64,000 nucleotides of DNA from contig NZ_CP036524.1 in the NCBI RefSeq assembly GCF_008281175.1, positions 3,596,001 to 3,660,000 of the forward strand, written 5' to 3'. The notes beneath the pieces were generated by a model. The model had not been told where the DNA came from. It did no database searches and saw nothing but the letters and a program-made list of their open reading frames with translations. The position numbers and the translations under genes are program-made. This stretch comes from [Clostridium] hylemonae DSM 15053. Lineage in GTDB: Bacteria; Bacillota; Clostridia; Lachnospirales; Lachnospiraceae. Positions 1 to 7,237 of the stretch are shown in pieces; within the stretch, counting starts at the first letter, position 1; each line of letters begins with the position of its first letter.

Positions 1-623
1 CGCTTCGCCGCTTTCTCCTTCCACTTATGCATACCGGGATCGGCATAGATATCGAGCGGATTGTTTTTGCCCTTTCCCGCCGCCACCACTTCAAATCCAA
101 GCGCCTTTGCAAACCGGTACACTTCGATAATGGAGCCGGGTTCATCTCCGGCGGTAAGAGAGTAGACGATGCCGGCCTGTTCACACAGCCTGCGCAGAAG
201 GGGGCCGATGGTAATGTCACATTCTACATTCATCATCACAATATGCTTTTTGTGGAGGATACACTCCATCGTTACCCTCGCCCCCATCTCCGGCGAGCCG
301 GTCGCATCGATCACATTCGTGATCTGCGCCGCCTGTACCGCGGTCTTATAATCTGTCGTCACAGCCTTTTTCCCCGCGGCGATAGCTTTTTCAGCCTCCC
401 CGGCCGTGTGCACCTCCACCACCTCGCACTGGCAGCCTGCCTGACGGTATGCTTCTGCGGCGATGTCCGCCCGGACATCTACCACAATGTCACATTCAAT
501 TCCCTTCATTCCCTCGATCTGGGCCACGATATCCTTTCCCATCTGTCCGGCCCCGATAAGTGCTGTCCGCACTGGTGTCCCGGCTCTTTCAAGTTCCTCT
601 AACTTTGTGTCGATCTCGTACAT
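1..623 (-). CDS. Homoserine dehydrogenase-like NAD(P)-dependent oxidoreductase, partial (C-terminus off the window)
   Basis: The visible part begins at an ATG with an AGGAG ribosome binding site five bases upstream and runs off the left edge, so only about 207 N-terminal residues are seen. Residues 21-30 (ALIGAGQMGK) form a glycine-rich Rossmann motif. The pattern of an N-terminal NAD-binding domain followed by ITNVIDATGSPEMGA and SLTAGDEPGS matches the predicted homoserine dehydrogenase family (COG4091), whose members often end in a SAF domain; that end is outside the window. It is the third gene of a leftward operon with a SIS-domain protein and a zinc dehydrogenase, so a role in sugar or polyol catabolism is more likely than threonine synthesis. 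The substrate is not known. Confidence 0.7.
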   Translation of the reverse strand, partial: MYEIDTKLEELERAGTPVRTALIGAGQMGKDIVAQIEGMKGIECDIVVDVRADIAAEAYRQAGCQCEVVEVHTAGEAEKAIAAGKKAVTTDYKTAVQAAQITNVIDATGSPEMGARVTMECILHKKHIVMMNVECDITIGPLLRRLCEQAGIVYSLTAGDEPGSIIEVYRFAKALGFEVVAAGKGKNNPLDIYADPGMHKWKEKAAK

Positions 624-670
624 GTTCTCCTGCCTTCCTTTCTTTGTCTGCTCTTCTTTTTGCCGCCTTT

Positions 671-1720
671 TCAGGCCCACGGGTCCACGAGCACCTTCAG
701 CGCCTCTCCCCGCGTCACCATCTGTATCCCTCCCACGATCTCTTCAAGAGACACCTTCGCGCTCAAGTATTTTCCGGTGCTTATCTTCCCTTCCTCTATC
801 GTCCTGAGCGCATCCTCCAGACCTGTGGAAGAATAAGAAAATGCTCCGAGCACCATGATCTCATTATAGTGGATCTTGTTTGAGTCAAGCGTCGTCATCG
901 GACTGCTCCCCGGCAGTCCGCCGTATATGACTACCCGCCCTCTCTTCTTTACAAGTTCAAGCGCCTGCTGCTGCGCCGCCGCGTTGGGCACCGCACATAT
1001 GACTACGTCCGCCCCCGGCCCGATAAGCGCTTTGACTTTTTCTGCCGCCTCCTTTGGATCTTTGTTGCAGATCAGATGTTCAAATCCAAACTTCCGGGCC
1101 TGTTCCATGCGCCCTCTGGCGAGCATGACCGTACGAAATGCGCCTCTCGCCTTCGCCACCTCCATGTGGAGACAACCGATCGGCCCGTCGCCGATCACAA
1201 CAACCGTGTCCCCGTAAGATATTCGGTTATATTCCTGGCAGGCCGCCACCCCGGACACCGGTTCTGCAAACGCCGCGTGGTCATAACTCATGTCATCGGG
1301 TATATGCTCTACAAATCCCCGTTCCAGCACGATCTTCGGAATCGCGATATACTGGGCGAATCCGCCGGAAAAATGTGTGCCGAGCATGCGGTGGTCATCG
1401 CACAGATTCACCAGCCCCCTGCGGCAGTAATAGCACTCTCCACAGCTTACATCCGGCGCAAGCGCCACCCGGTCGCCGGCGGCAAACCGGCTCACGCCTT
1501 CCGACACCTCAACGACTTCCCCGGCTATCTCGTGCCCCATGATCTGATCTGTCTTTCCGTTTCTGAGTCCGCTTCGGTAGTTGCGTATGTCCCCGCCGCA
1601 GATCCCGCAGACCGCTACTTTTACAAGAAGCCCCCCGTCCGGGCAGGACGGAATCTCCAGGCTTTCGATCTCCATATGTTCAATGCCTTTGAATACGGCC
1701 GCCTTCATCATACCTTTCAT
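671..1720 (-). CDS. Zinc-dependent alcohol/polyol dehydrogenase (MDR family)
   Basis: This 349-residue protein belongs to the medium-chain zinc dehydrogenases that oxidise polyols or secondary alcohols with NAD(P). Catalytic zinc ligands are visible as C38 in VCGICGGD and H63-E64 in GHE; the structural zinc site is C93, C96, C99 and C107. A Rossmann motif (VVIGDGPIGC) lies in the second half. The start chosen is the ATG at 1720, because an AAGGAGG sits 6 bases upstream; an open frame continuing further upstream would put that ribosome binding site inside the coding region. The first 41 bases overlap the end of the SIS gene, which suggests translational coupling. The nearest relatives are sorbitol or threonine-type dehydrogenases; the substrate cannot be read from sequence. 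Confidence 0.88.
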   Translation of the reverse strand: MKGMMKAAVFKGIEHMEIESLEIPSCPDGGLLVKVAVCGICGGDIRNYRSGLRNGKTDQIMGHEIAGEVVEVSEGVSRFAAGDRVALAPDVSCGECYYCRRGLVNLCDDHRMLGTHFSGGFAQYIAIPKIVLERGFVEHIPDDMSYDHAAFAEPVSGVAACQEYNRISYGDTVVVIGDGPIGCLHMEVAKARGAFRTVMLARGRMEQARKFGFEHLICNKDPKEAAEKVKALIGPGADVVICAVPNAAAQQQALELVKKRGRVVIYGGLPGSSPMTTLDSNKIHYNEIMVLGAFSYSSTGLEDALRTIEEGKISTGKYLSAKVSLEEIVGGIQMVTRGEALKVLVDPWA

Positions 1721-2330
1721 CAGGATCCTCCTTTCCAAGAAGCCGTTCTCCTACCGCCCCTTTCGGATGAATGACGGCAAACTGCTCTTTCGTGTACTCG
1801 GTATACTGCATGAGGGCAATGCAGACAGCGTCAAATACCGAGAGGACCGCCAGCGTACTGGCTGTTGCCAGCATATTGAATCGGCATGGTTCCCGCCCTG
1901 CTTTCACCTGCAGGCAGAGATCCGCCGCCTTTCCGATCTTTGACGCTTCATCCTCCGTCACTCCCACGAGCACCGCCCCCTTGCTCCTGCACGGCGGGAT
2001 AAGCTGTACCAGTTCCTCCGTATTGCCGCCCTTGCTGATGAGAATGAGTATGTCATTTTCCTTTAGAACTCCAAGTCCCCCGTGCACCGCGTCCGACGGC
2101 GTGAGAAATACGGCAGTGCATTCGATACAGTTCAGAGAATGTACTACTTTCCTGGCCGCCATGGCTGATGTACCGCAGCCCGCCACGACCACCTTCCCTT
2201 TCCCGTCTCCGATAAGCTCTACAAGCCTGGCCGCCTTTTCCATATCCAGCTGGCCGGACAATGCCCGGATTGCCTCGCTTTCCTCCAGGATCGTCCGTTT
2301 TACTTCAGAAATTATGTCTTTTCTGTCCAT
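1680..2330 (-). CDS. SIS-domain sugar-phosphate isomerase-like protein
   Basis: The 216-residue product is a single SIS (sugar isomerase) domain, the fold that binds phosphosugars in arabinose-5-phosphate isomerases (KdsD/GutQ) and related proteins. The motifs VVVAGCGTSAMAA, LISKGGNTEE and LVGVTEDEAS match the phosphosugar-binding strands and loops. No CBS domains follow, unlike KdsD. The ATG at 2330 is preferred over the ATG at 2336, because the GGAGG-like ribosome binding site (2337-2342) abuts the latter and is 6 bases from the former. It is the first gene of the leftward operon with the zinc dehydrogenase and the homoserine-dehydrogenase-like enzyme, so it probably acts on a phosphorylated sugar made by that pathway. 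Confidence 0.82.
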   Translation of the reverse strand: MDRKDIISEVKRTILEESEAIRALSGQLDMEKAARLVELIGDGKGKVVVAGCGTSAMAARKVVHSLNCIECTAVFLTPSDAVHGGLGVLKENDILILISKGGNTEELVQLIPPCRSKGAVLVGVTEDEASKIGKAADLCLQVKAGREPCRFNMLATASTLAVLSVFDAVCIALMQYTEYTKEQFAVIHPKGAVGERLLGKEDPDERYDEGGRIQRH

Positions 2331-2565
2331 TGCCATCCCTCCGTTTTCATTTTTTTCATATATAAGTGAAAAATTTCTTTCTATGTTCTGTAATTTATCA
2401 CAGCCGGATTTATTTTTAAGCGGGAGGTTTTTTAGAAAATAAGGAGAATTTTTTACAGAAGCATATTTTTTCTTGAACAGAAATCTGGGATGTGATACCA
2501 TGGAAACACGAATCACATATTCCGAAATTCTCATTTCATATACGGCAGTTCGCCGTACTTATCCA

Positions 2566-2578
2566 ATGACATTGTCAT
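2566..2578. promoter_or_regulatory. Palindromic operator candidate upstream of the SIS operon
   Basis: The sequence ATGACATTGTCAT is a perfect 6-bp inverted repeat around one base. It lies 236 bases upstream of the SIS gene, next to a second short hairpin, TACGGC-AGTTC-GCCGTA at 2541-2557. On the minus strand, TTGGAT, an 18-base gap and TATATG could form a weak promoter overlapping these repeats. The arrangement resembles a repressor site for a sugar operon, but no regulator gene lies beside it and the assignment is inference. Confidence 0.3.
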
Positions 2579-2604
2579 ATCAAAAGTGTAAGGGAGGGAT
2601 GCCT

Positions 2605-2631
2605 ATGCGTGCTGTTCTCGAGCGTGTTTGA
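2605..2631 (+). pseudogene. Eight-codon fragment resembling the start of D-aminoacyl-tRNA deacylase
   Basis: An ATG preceded at good spacing by AAGGGAGG opens a frame reading MRAVLERV and then stops. Genes for D-aminoacyl-tRNA deacylase (dtd) typically begin with MRAVxQRV, so this may be the 5' stump of such a gene, cut by the palindromic element that begins at 2620. The last three codons fall inside that element, so only MRAVL plus the ribosome binding site count as independent evidence. A chance match is quite possible. Confidence 0.2.
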
Positions 2632-2662
2632 AAATTGCTGGAATGAATTTTCAAACACGCTC
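2620..2662. repeat. Long perfect palindromic element (17-bp arms)
   Basis: The arm GAGCGTGTTTGAAAATT (2620-2636) is repeated as its exact reverse complement at 2646-2662, around the 9-base loop GCTGGAATG. It lies 58 bases upstream of the Rpn-type nuclease gene. The run of T expected of an intrinsic terminator is missing on both sides, and neither neighbouring gene ends here. It looks like a dispersed palindromic unit or a mobile-element scar; copy number elsewhere in the genome cannot be judged from this window. Confidence 0.7.
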
Positions 2663-2720
2663 TAGTGTATTGTATCGTTGGTAATCATGGATGATTTATG
2701 GTAAAATAAAGGAGAAATAT

Positions 2721-3557
2721 ATGAACAAAAGACAAAAACTGATACCATTAAACAGCCTGAACCTTACGGACCGGTTTCTGTTTGAGGAAGTGATGGAAGA
2801 CCCGCTTATACATAAAGAGGTGCTCAGCATTATCTTCGGCAGGGAGATTCCTCTTCTCGAAAAAAATGAGACGGAGAAAGAACTCAGAATCTCACCGGAA
2901 GCCCGCTCCGTCCGCATGGATGTCTTCTCCATGGACATGGAAAAAACTGTTTATAACACAGAGATGCAGAAACAACGCAGAGCAGACCTGTCCAGGCGGA
3001 GCCGCTACTACCAGTCACTGACCGATATCTCCCTGCTTGATCCGGGAATCCCGGATTACAGTACGCTGAATGACTCCTATATCATTATGATAACGCCCTT
3101 TGATCTGTTCGGCTGCGGGAAGTACCAATATACCTTCCGTTCTGTGTGTGAGGAAGAGCCGCAATGTATTCTTGAAGACGGAGCGACGCGGATATTTCTG
3201 AACACCCGGGGAAGGAATGAAGACGAAGTCTCAGCGGAGCTCGTACAATTTCTGCATTATGTAGAGCACACGACAGACGAAGCGGCCGAGCAGACAGGAA
3301 GCGAGCGGATAAAACACATCCACGACCGGGTCCGAAAGGTGAGAAACAGTGAGGAAGTCGGGGTGAAGTATATGCAGGCATGGGAAGAAAAATATTACGA
3401 GAAGGAAGAAGCGAGAAAGGAAGGCGCCAGAAATAAACTGAAAGAACAGATCAAAAAGAAACTTGAAAAGGGAAAGACAGTCGATGAGATCGCCGATGCG
3501 CTTGAGGAAAGCGCTGATTCCATCCAGACGCTGATCAAAGAACTTGAGGGAGATTGA
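2721..3557 (+). CDS. Rpn-family PD-(D/E)XK nuclease (putative transposase/recombination-promoting nuclease)
   Basis: The 278-residue product matches the Rpn / TIGR01784 family of PD-(D/E)XK nucleases, many annotated as putative transposases and shown in E. coli to promote RecA-independent recombination. The N-terminus (LTDRFLFEEVMED, residues 15-27) is the family's opening. D67 in VRMDVF and E81-x-Q83 in NTEMQ fit the nuclease core. The C-terminal 60 residues are charged and helical. The start at 2721 is set by an AAGGAG seven bases upstream. No terminal inverted repeats or target duplication were found immediately around it. The gene stands alone, rightward, between two leftward operons, which fits an acquired element. 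Confidence 0.8.
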   Translation: MNKRQKLIPLNSLNLTDRFLFEEVMEDPLIHKEVLSIIFGREIPLLEKNETEKELRISPEARSVRMDVFSMDMEKTVYNTEMQKQRRADLSRRSRYYQSLTDISLLDPGIPDYSTLNDSYIIMITPFDLFGCGKYQYTFRSVCEEEPQCILEDGATRIFLNTRGRNEDEVSAELVQFLHYVEHTTDEAAEQTGSERIKHIHDRVRKVRNSEEVGVKYMQAWEEKYYEKEEARKEGARNKLKEQIKKKLEKGKTVDEIADALEESADSIQTLIKELEGD

Positions 3558-3586
3558 GATTGTTTTTAAGGGTATGGGGTGTACGG

Positions 3587-3626
3587 CGCAGGAACGGCAG
3601 CGGGGGGGCCTGCTGCCGTTCCTGCG
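3587..3626. terminator. Hairpin between convergent genes, probable bidirectional terminator
   Basis: A perfect 15-bp stem (CGCAGGAACGGCAGC and its complement, 3587-3601 and 3612-3626) encloses a G-rich 10-base loop. It lies between the stop of the rightward nuclease gene and the stop of the leftward response regulator. T runs on either side are poor, so termination may be weak or may rely on Rho; an mRNA-stabilising role is also possible. Confidence 0.5.
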
Positions 3627-3644
3627 TCTGTTTCCCCGCAAAGC

Positions 3645-5279
3645 TCAAATCTCCTGAGTTCCTCCCCCCGCTCCCTCCATCCGATACTGGGACGGGGTCT
3701 TTCCCATGTGTTTTACGAATATCTCACGAAAATATCTGGTATCTTTATATCCGACCGCCTCGGCCACTTCATTTACGGTAAGACTTGTTGTCTCCAGCAG
3801 TACAAGGGCTTTTTTTATTCTTACGTCTGTGATATAGTCAATGAACTTCATATTCATCTCTTTTTTAAAGAGCTGGCTTAAGTAACTTGGATTGATGAAG
3901 AATTTTCCTGCGATCGTCCCAAGACTTACGTCTTTGCTGTAATGTTCATCTACGTACGCCAGGATATCTGTTATGAGTGTCTTTCCGCTGCTCTTCTTAC
4001 GGTCGTCAAACTGCCGGCTGATAACGCACAATGTCTGTTCCAGATATTTCCGGAACTCTTCCAGTGCGGTGTTTTTTACGGCCTGCCTGTCCAGCCTTTC
4101 CAGCATCTTCACCGCAGTCTCCGTATCTTTTCCTTTTTCTGCAAGCAGCTTCGCCGCCAGCATATAGATATCAAGACACATTATTTTCACATTCGTATAG
4201 GTGAGTCCTTCTTTTTTTACTCTGGAGAGCATCTCATCTACAAACTGCCTGATTCCCGCCTCATTTTGTGATTTGATGTATCCTTCCAGTATATTCTTGT
4301 CAAACTCATTCAGCAGCCGCATTTCCAGTCTTTTCTGTTTTGTCCCTTCACAGATCTCTACTTCGGAAAGACCTAGCATGGAACAGCGGAGACCTGATTC
4401 GAGCGCTTCAGCATAACTGACACACAGATCTTCCGTCCGCCGCACTTCCTTTCCTATTCCCGCCGCGGCGTCCAAGCCATATATACTCTTTAGCACATTT
4501 AAGAGATGGTGCGCCTTTTCACGCAGAAAATGAGCTGCAAGGGAAGTCTCTGTGTTCAAAATAATAATAAACTGGTTTTCTCCCTTCTCATGCACAAAAG
4601 ACGTACATCCGCAGTGAAGAAATACCTCATCCATAATATTACACACGGCAAACTGCAGTACCGCAAGTCCCGACACGTCCTCAAACCCCGGGACAGACCG
4701 TATATCCTGGACGATCACGGCCAATACCCTGTGATATGTATCTGTGAACCGGATCCCCATCTCCTCCAGATCTTTCTCAAGCTCCACCGTATCCATGGAT
4801 GAATCTGCACGGACAAGTTCCGTGAGATAGCGGCTCTTTTTTAAAAATTTCCCCTCCTCCGCCTGGCTCTTGACGTGCCGTCTGTCCCTGATCTGCTCTT
4901 TTTTCTCGTCAAGCTCCTTAATGAGACGCGCCGTCACTTCTCTGAATTCCCCGTTGTCAATGGGCTTCAGCAGATAATCCTTAACCTCCAGCTGCAGGGC
5001 TGTTCTGGCATATTCAAAATTCGTATATCCGCTTATGACGACAAACTGAAGGTACGGGTTATACTGCCTTGCCCTGCTTATGAACTCCAGCCCGTCCACC
5101 AGCGGCATCCTGATATCCACGTATACGATGTCCACCTGGTTAGTCTGTATATAATGCAGCGCCTCCAGAGCGTTTTCCTGGGGCGGCGCCAGCTTAAGCT
5201 GCGGGAAAAAGCGTTCCAGCTTCCTGCATATCCCTCTGCGGATGATCTCCTCGTCATCTACGACCAATGCTGCGTACAT
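3645..5279 (-). CDS. YesN-type response regulator, AraC-family DNA-binding output
   Basis: The 544-residue protein has an N-terminal receiver domain (about 1-120) with acidic pocket D8-D9, phosphoacceptor D55 in VYVDIRMP and K105 in LLKP. A long middle region (about 150-420) follows, then an AraC/XylS double helix-turn-helix (about 440-540) with the typical ending FREIFVKHMGKTPSQYR. It would be phosphorylated by the adjacent kinase and bind direct repeats to control sugar genes. The start has AAGGAGG seven bases upstream, and only 13 bases separate it from the kinase stop, so the two form one operon. The tandem repeat at 7122-7155 is its most likely target. Confidence 0.9.
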   Translation of the reverse strand: MYAALVVDDEEIIRRGICRKLERFFPQLKLAPPQENALEALHYIQTNQVDIVYVDIRMPLVDGLEFISRARQYNPYLQFVVISGYTNFEYARTALQLEVKDYLLKPIDNGEFREVTARLIKELDEKKEQIRDRRHVKSQAEEGKFLKKSRYLTELVRADSSMDTVELEKDLEEMGIRFTDTYHRVLAVIVQDIRSVPGFEDVSGLAVLQFAVCNIMDEVFLHCGCTSFVHEKGENQFIIILNTETSLAAHFLREKAHHLLNVLKSIYGLDAAAGIGKEVRRTEDLCVSYAEALESGLRCSMLGLSEVEICEGTKQKRLEMRLLNEFDKNILEGYIKSQNEAGIRQFVDEMLSRVKKEGLTYTNVKIMCLDIYMLAAKLLAEKGKDTETAVKMLERLDRQAVKNTALEEFRKYLEQTLCVISRQFDDRKKSSGKTLITDILAYVDEHYSKDVSLGTIAGKFFINPSYLSQLFKKEMNMKFIDYITDVRIKKALVLLETTSLTVNEVAEAVGYKDTRYFREIFVKHMGKTPSQYRMEGAGGGTQEI

Positions 5280-5292
5280 ATTTCATCCTCCT

Positions 5293-7098
5293 TTACGTTC
5301 TGACAGGGAGTTTGATACAGACCTTTGTCCCTGTCCCTTCTTCACTCGTAATTGTAATACCGTATTCCTGTCCAAAATACAGTTTGATCCTCGCATTTGT
5401 ATTTTCCAGTCCAATGCTTCTGTGGTTTTTAACGTAATCCACTTCATGCACCATCTTCTGCTCTGCGCTTCTGGCCAGCTTCTCATTCAGTTCCATAAGC
5501 TGTCCGGGGGCGATACCCGTACCGTTGTCCTCCACCTCCGCGTACAGGCAGTCTTCCTTTCTGTATACGCGGATCGTCACATAGCATTTATCCAGCACAT
5601 TTTCCATTCCATGTACTACCGCGTTCTCCACCATTGGCTGGATCAGCAGCTTTACAATATACAGTTCCCTGCATTCATTCTGAATATCATACCTGACCTC
5701 CAGCTTACCCCCGAAGCGCAGCTTCTGGATGAGCATATAATTCTCTATATGAACAATTTCATCCTGCACATGTACGAACTCCTGGCCCCGGTTGATGGAA
5801 TAACGGAAAATTTTAGACAACGCCTGGCACGCGTCGCTGATCTCATCCGCCCCCTCTTCCTCTGCCATCATATCTATCGTCTGCAGTGTATTGTACAGAA
5901 AGTGAGGATTGATCTGAGCCTGCAGCGCATTCAGCTCCGCCTCCTTCTGGTATATCTCCGACTGGTACACGTTCTCTATCAGCTGTTTTGTCCGCTCTAC
6001 CATTTTGTCAAAGGAGAGGGTAAGCTGTCCGATCTCATCCGACGCACCCGTAGCCGCCCTGATATCAAAATCTCCTTCTCCCACCTGATACATCTTTCTC
6101 TGCAGACGGGCGACGGGGTCGCTGATCGTCTTGCTTATATAACTCGCGAAATAGACGGACAGCACAACGCAGAATACCGCCGTCAGAATAAGAAACAGAC
6201 GAAGCCGGTTAATACTGTCCATAATATATTTATTATCCACGACAGAGATAACGCTCCAGCCGGTAACCGCCGATGTGCTGAACACAAGATAACCTTTTTC
6301 CGAAAGAGACTCCATATAACCGTTCTCCATGGTGAGCAGTTCGCTCACCCTCGCCTCCCGGTACTGCGTGCCTATGTAGTCAGAATCCGGATGATAGATG
6401 ATCTTTTTATTATTATCGATGATCAGACACTGCTGGTATTCATTGCTGTTGACGCTCTGCAGCACATTCCCCAGGATATCGCTGTTCATATGGACAATAA
6501 GGCATCCGATCTCCTTGCCTGATCTATAGTTGTAGATCTTCTTTACAATAGAAAACAGTTTCTGAGGCTCGCCCGTGCTTATGTAAGAGCTGCTGTCATA
6601 CTGGGACAGGATACTCACCCCGGCTCCGCTCTGTTTCATATCCGCAAACCAGCCTGTCCGCGTAAAATCATAATCCGCCGTCAGGCTCAGCTTATTTTTG
6701 TCTGATCCATATACGCTGCCGTTGTAGGAACAGACAAAGACATCCTCCACTGAGAAATAGGCCGCATAGGACTCATTCAGGATCTGCCGCATCGTTTTAT
6801 CTTTGCTGTAGTATTCTTCTATCGTCCCGGGCTTTTCCTCCTGCAAGACTGTGCAGAGTTCTTCGTTCAGACATACTTGTGCCGAAACGTCCAGAACCTT
6901 TTGGATCTCACCCTCGATATTCTCTCCCATCTGGTTCATCGTCTCCTGGATGGAGTCAAGCATCTGCGTCCTGATAGACTGCTCACTGAATGTCATGCTG
7001 AAATAGCCAAGCAGTGAGACAAGTACAGCGATAACGAGTATAAAGCCGATAAACAGCTTGTTTTTCATTTTTAGATCTTTATACTTTATTATCTTCAT
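5293..7098 (-). CDS. YesM-type sensor histidine kinase
   Basis: The 601-residue membrane kinase has a transmembrane segment near residues 13-35 and an extracellular sensor region of about 250 residues. A second transmembrane segment lies near 297-322, followed by HAMP, His_kinase and HATPase domains. The phosphorylated histidine is H399 in QINPHFLYNTLQTID, the signature of the LytS/YesM class; an N box (MVENAVVHGM) and G boxes (DNGTGIAPG) follow. It sits directly upstream of its cognate regulator. It is divergent from two membrane-anchored sugar-binding proteins, which could present ligand to its extracellular domain. The signal is probably a carbohydrate; its identity is unknown. Confidence 0.9.
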   Translation of the reverse strand: MKIIKYKDLKMKNKLFIGFILVIAVLVSLLGYFSMTFSEQSIRTQMLDSIQETMNQMGENIEGEIQKVLDVSAQVCLNEELCTVLQEEKPGTIEEYYSKDKTMRQILNESYAAYFSVEDVFVCSYNGSVYGSDKNKLSLTADYDFTRTGWFADMKQSGAGVSILSQYDSSSYISTGEPQKLFSIVKKIYNYRSGKEIGCLIVHMNSDILGNVLQSVNSNEYQQCLIIDNNKKIIYHPDSDYIGTQYREARVSELLTMENGYMESLSEKGYLVFSTSAVTGWSVISVVDNKYIMDSINRLRLFLILTAVFCVVLSVYFASYISKTISDPVARLQRKMYQVGEGDFDIRAATGASDEIGQLTLSFDKMVERTKQLIENVYQSEIYQKEAELNALQAQINPHFLYNTLQTIDMMAEEEGADEISDACQALSKIFRYSINRGQEFVHVQDEIVHIENYMLIQKLRFGGKLEVRYDIQNECRELYIVKLLIQPMVENAVVHGMENVLDKCYVTIRVYRKEDCLYAEVEDNGTGIAPGQLMELNEKLARSAEQKMVHEVDYVKNHRSIGLENTNARIKLYFGQEYGITITSEEGTGTKVCIKLPVRT

Positions 7099-7121
7099 AT
7101 GCCCGCCTGCCTTTTTACTAT

Positions 7122-7155
7122 CTGAACACCTAAAATATCTGAAGACCTAAAATAT
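7122..7155. promoter_or_regulatory. 17-bp tandem direct repeat, probable response-regulator operator
   Basis: Two copies, CTGAACACCTAAAATAT (7122-7138) and CTGAAGACCTAAAATAT (7139-7155), stand head to tail with one mismatch. They end 6 bases before the -35 box of the rightward promoter, the usual place for an activator, and overlap the region from which the kinase gene must be transcribed. AraC-type regulators commonly bind two half-sites spaced by about two helical turns, so this is the likely operator of the adjacent YesN regulator. Confidence 0.6.
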
Positions 7156-7161
7156 GTCTCC

Positions 7162-7190
7162 TTGAAAAAACACTGCTTTTATTATATTAT
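7162..7190 (+). promoter_or_regulatory. Promoter of the membrane-anchored binding-protein pair
   Basis: TTGAAA (7162-7167) and TATTAT (7185-7190) are separated by 17 bases, a good match to the housekeeping sigma-factor consensus. It leads into the binding-protein genes starting at 7238 and has the tandem repeat directly upstream. Confidence 0.6.
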
Positions 7191-7237
7191 TATTACATTA
7201 ATTTTTCTACAGTTACCATGTTTTACCGCAGGGGGTT

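Noticed and set aside
5242-6522. A 426-codon rightward open frame over the histidine kinase
   Set aside because: It mirrors the kinase coding frame, lacks a ribosome binding site and shows no recognisable domain.
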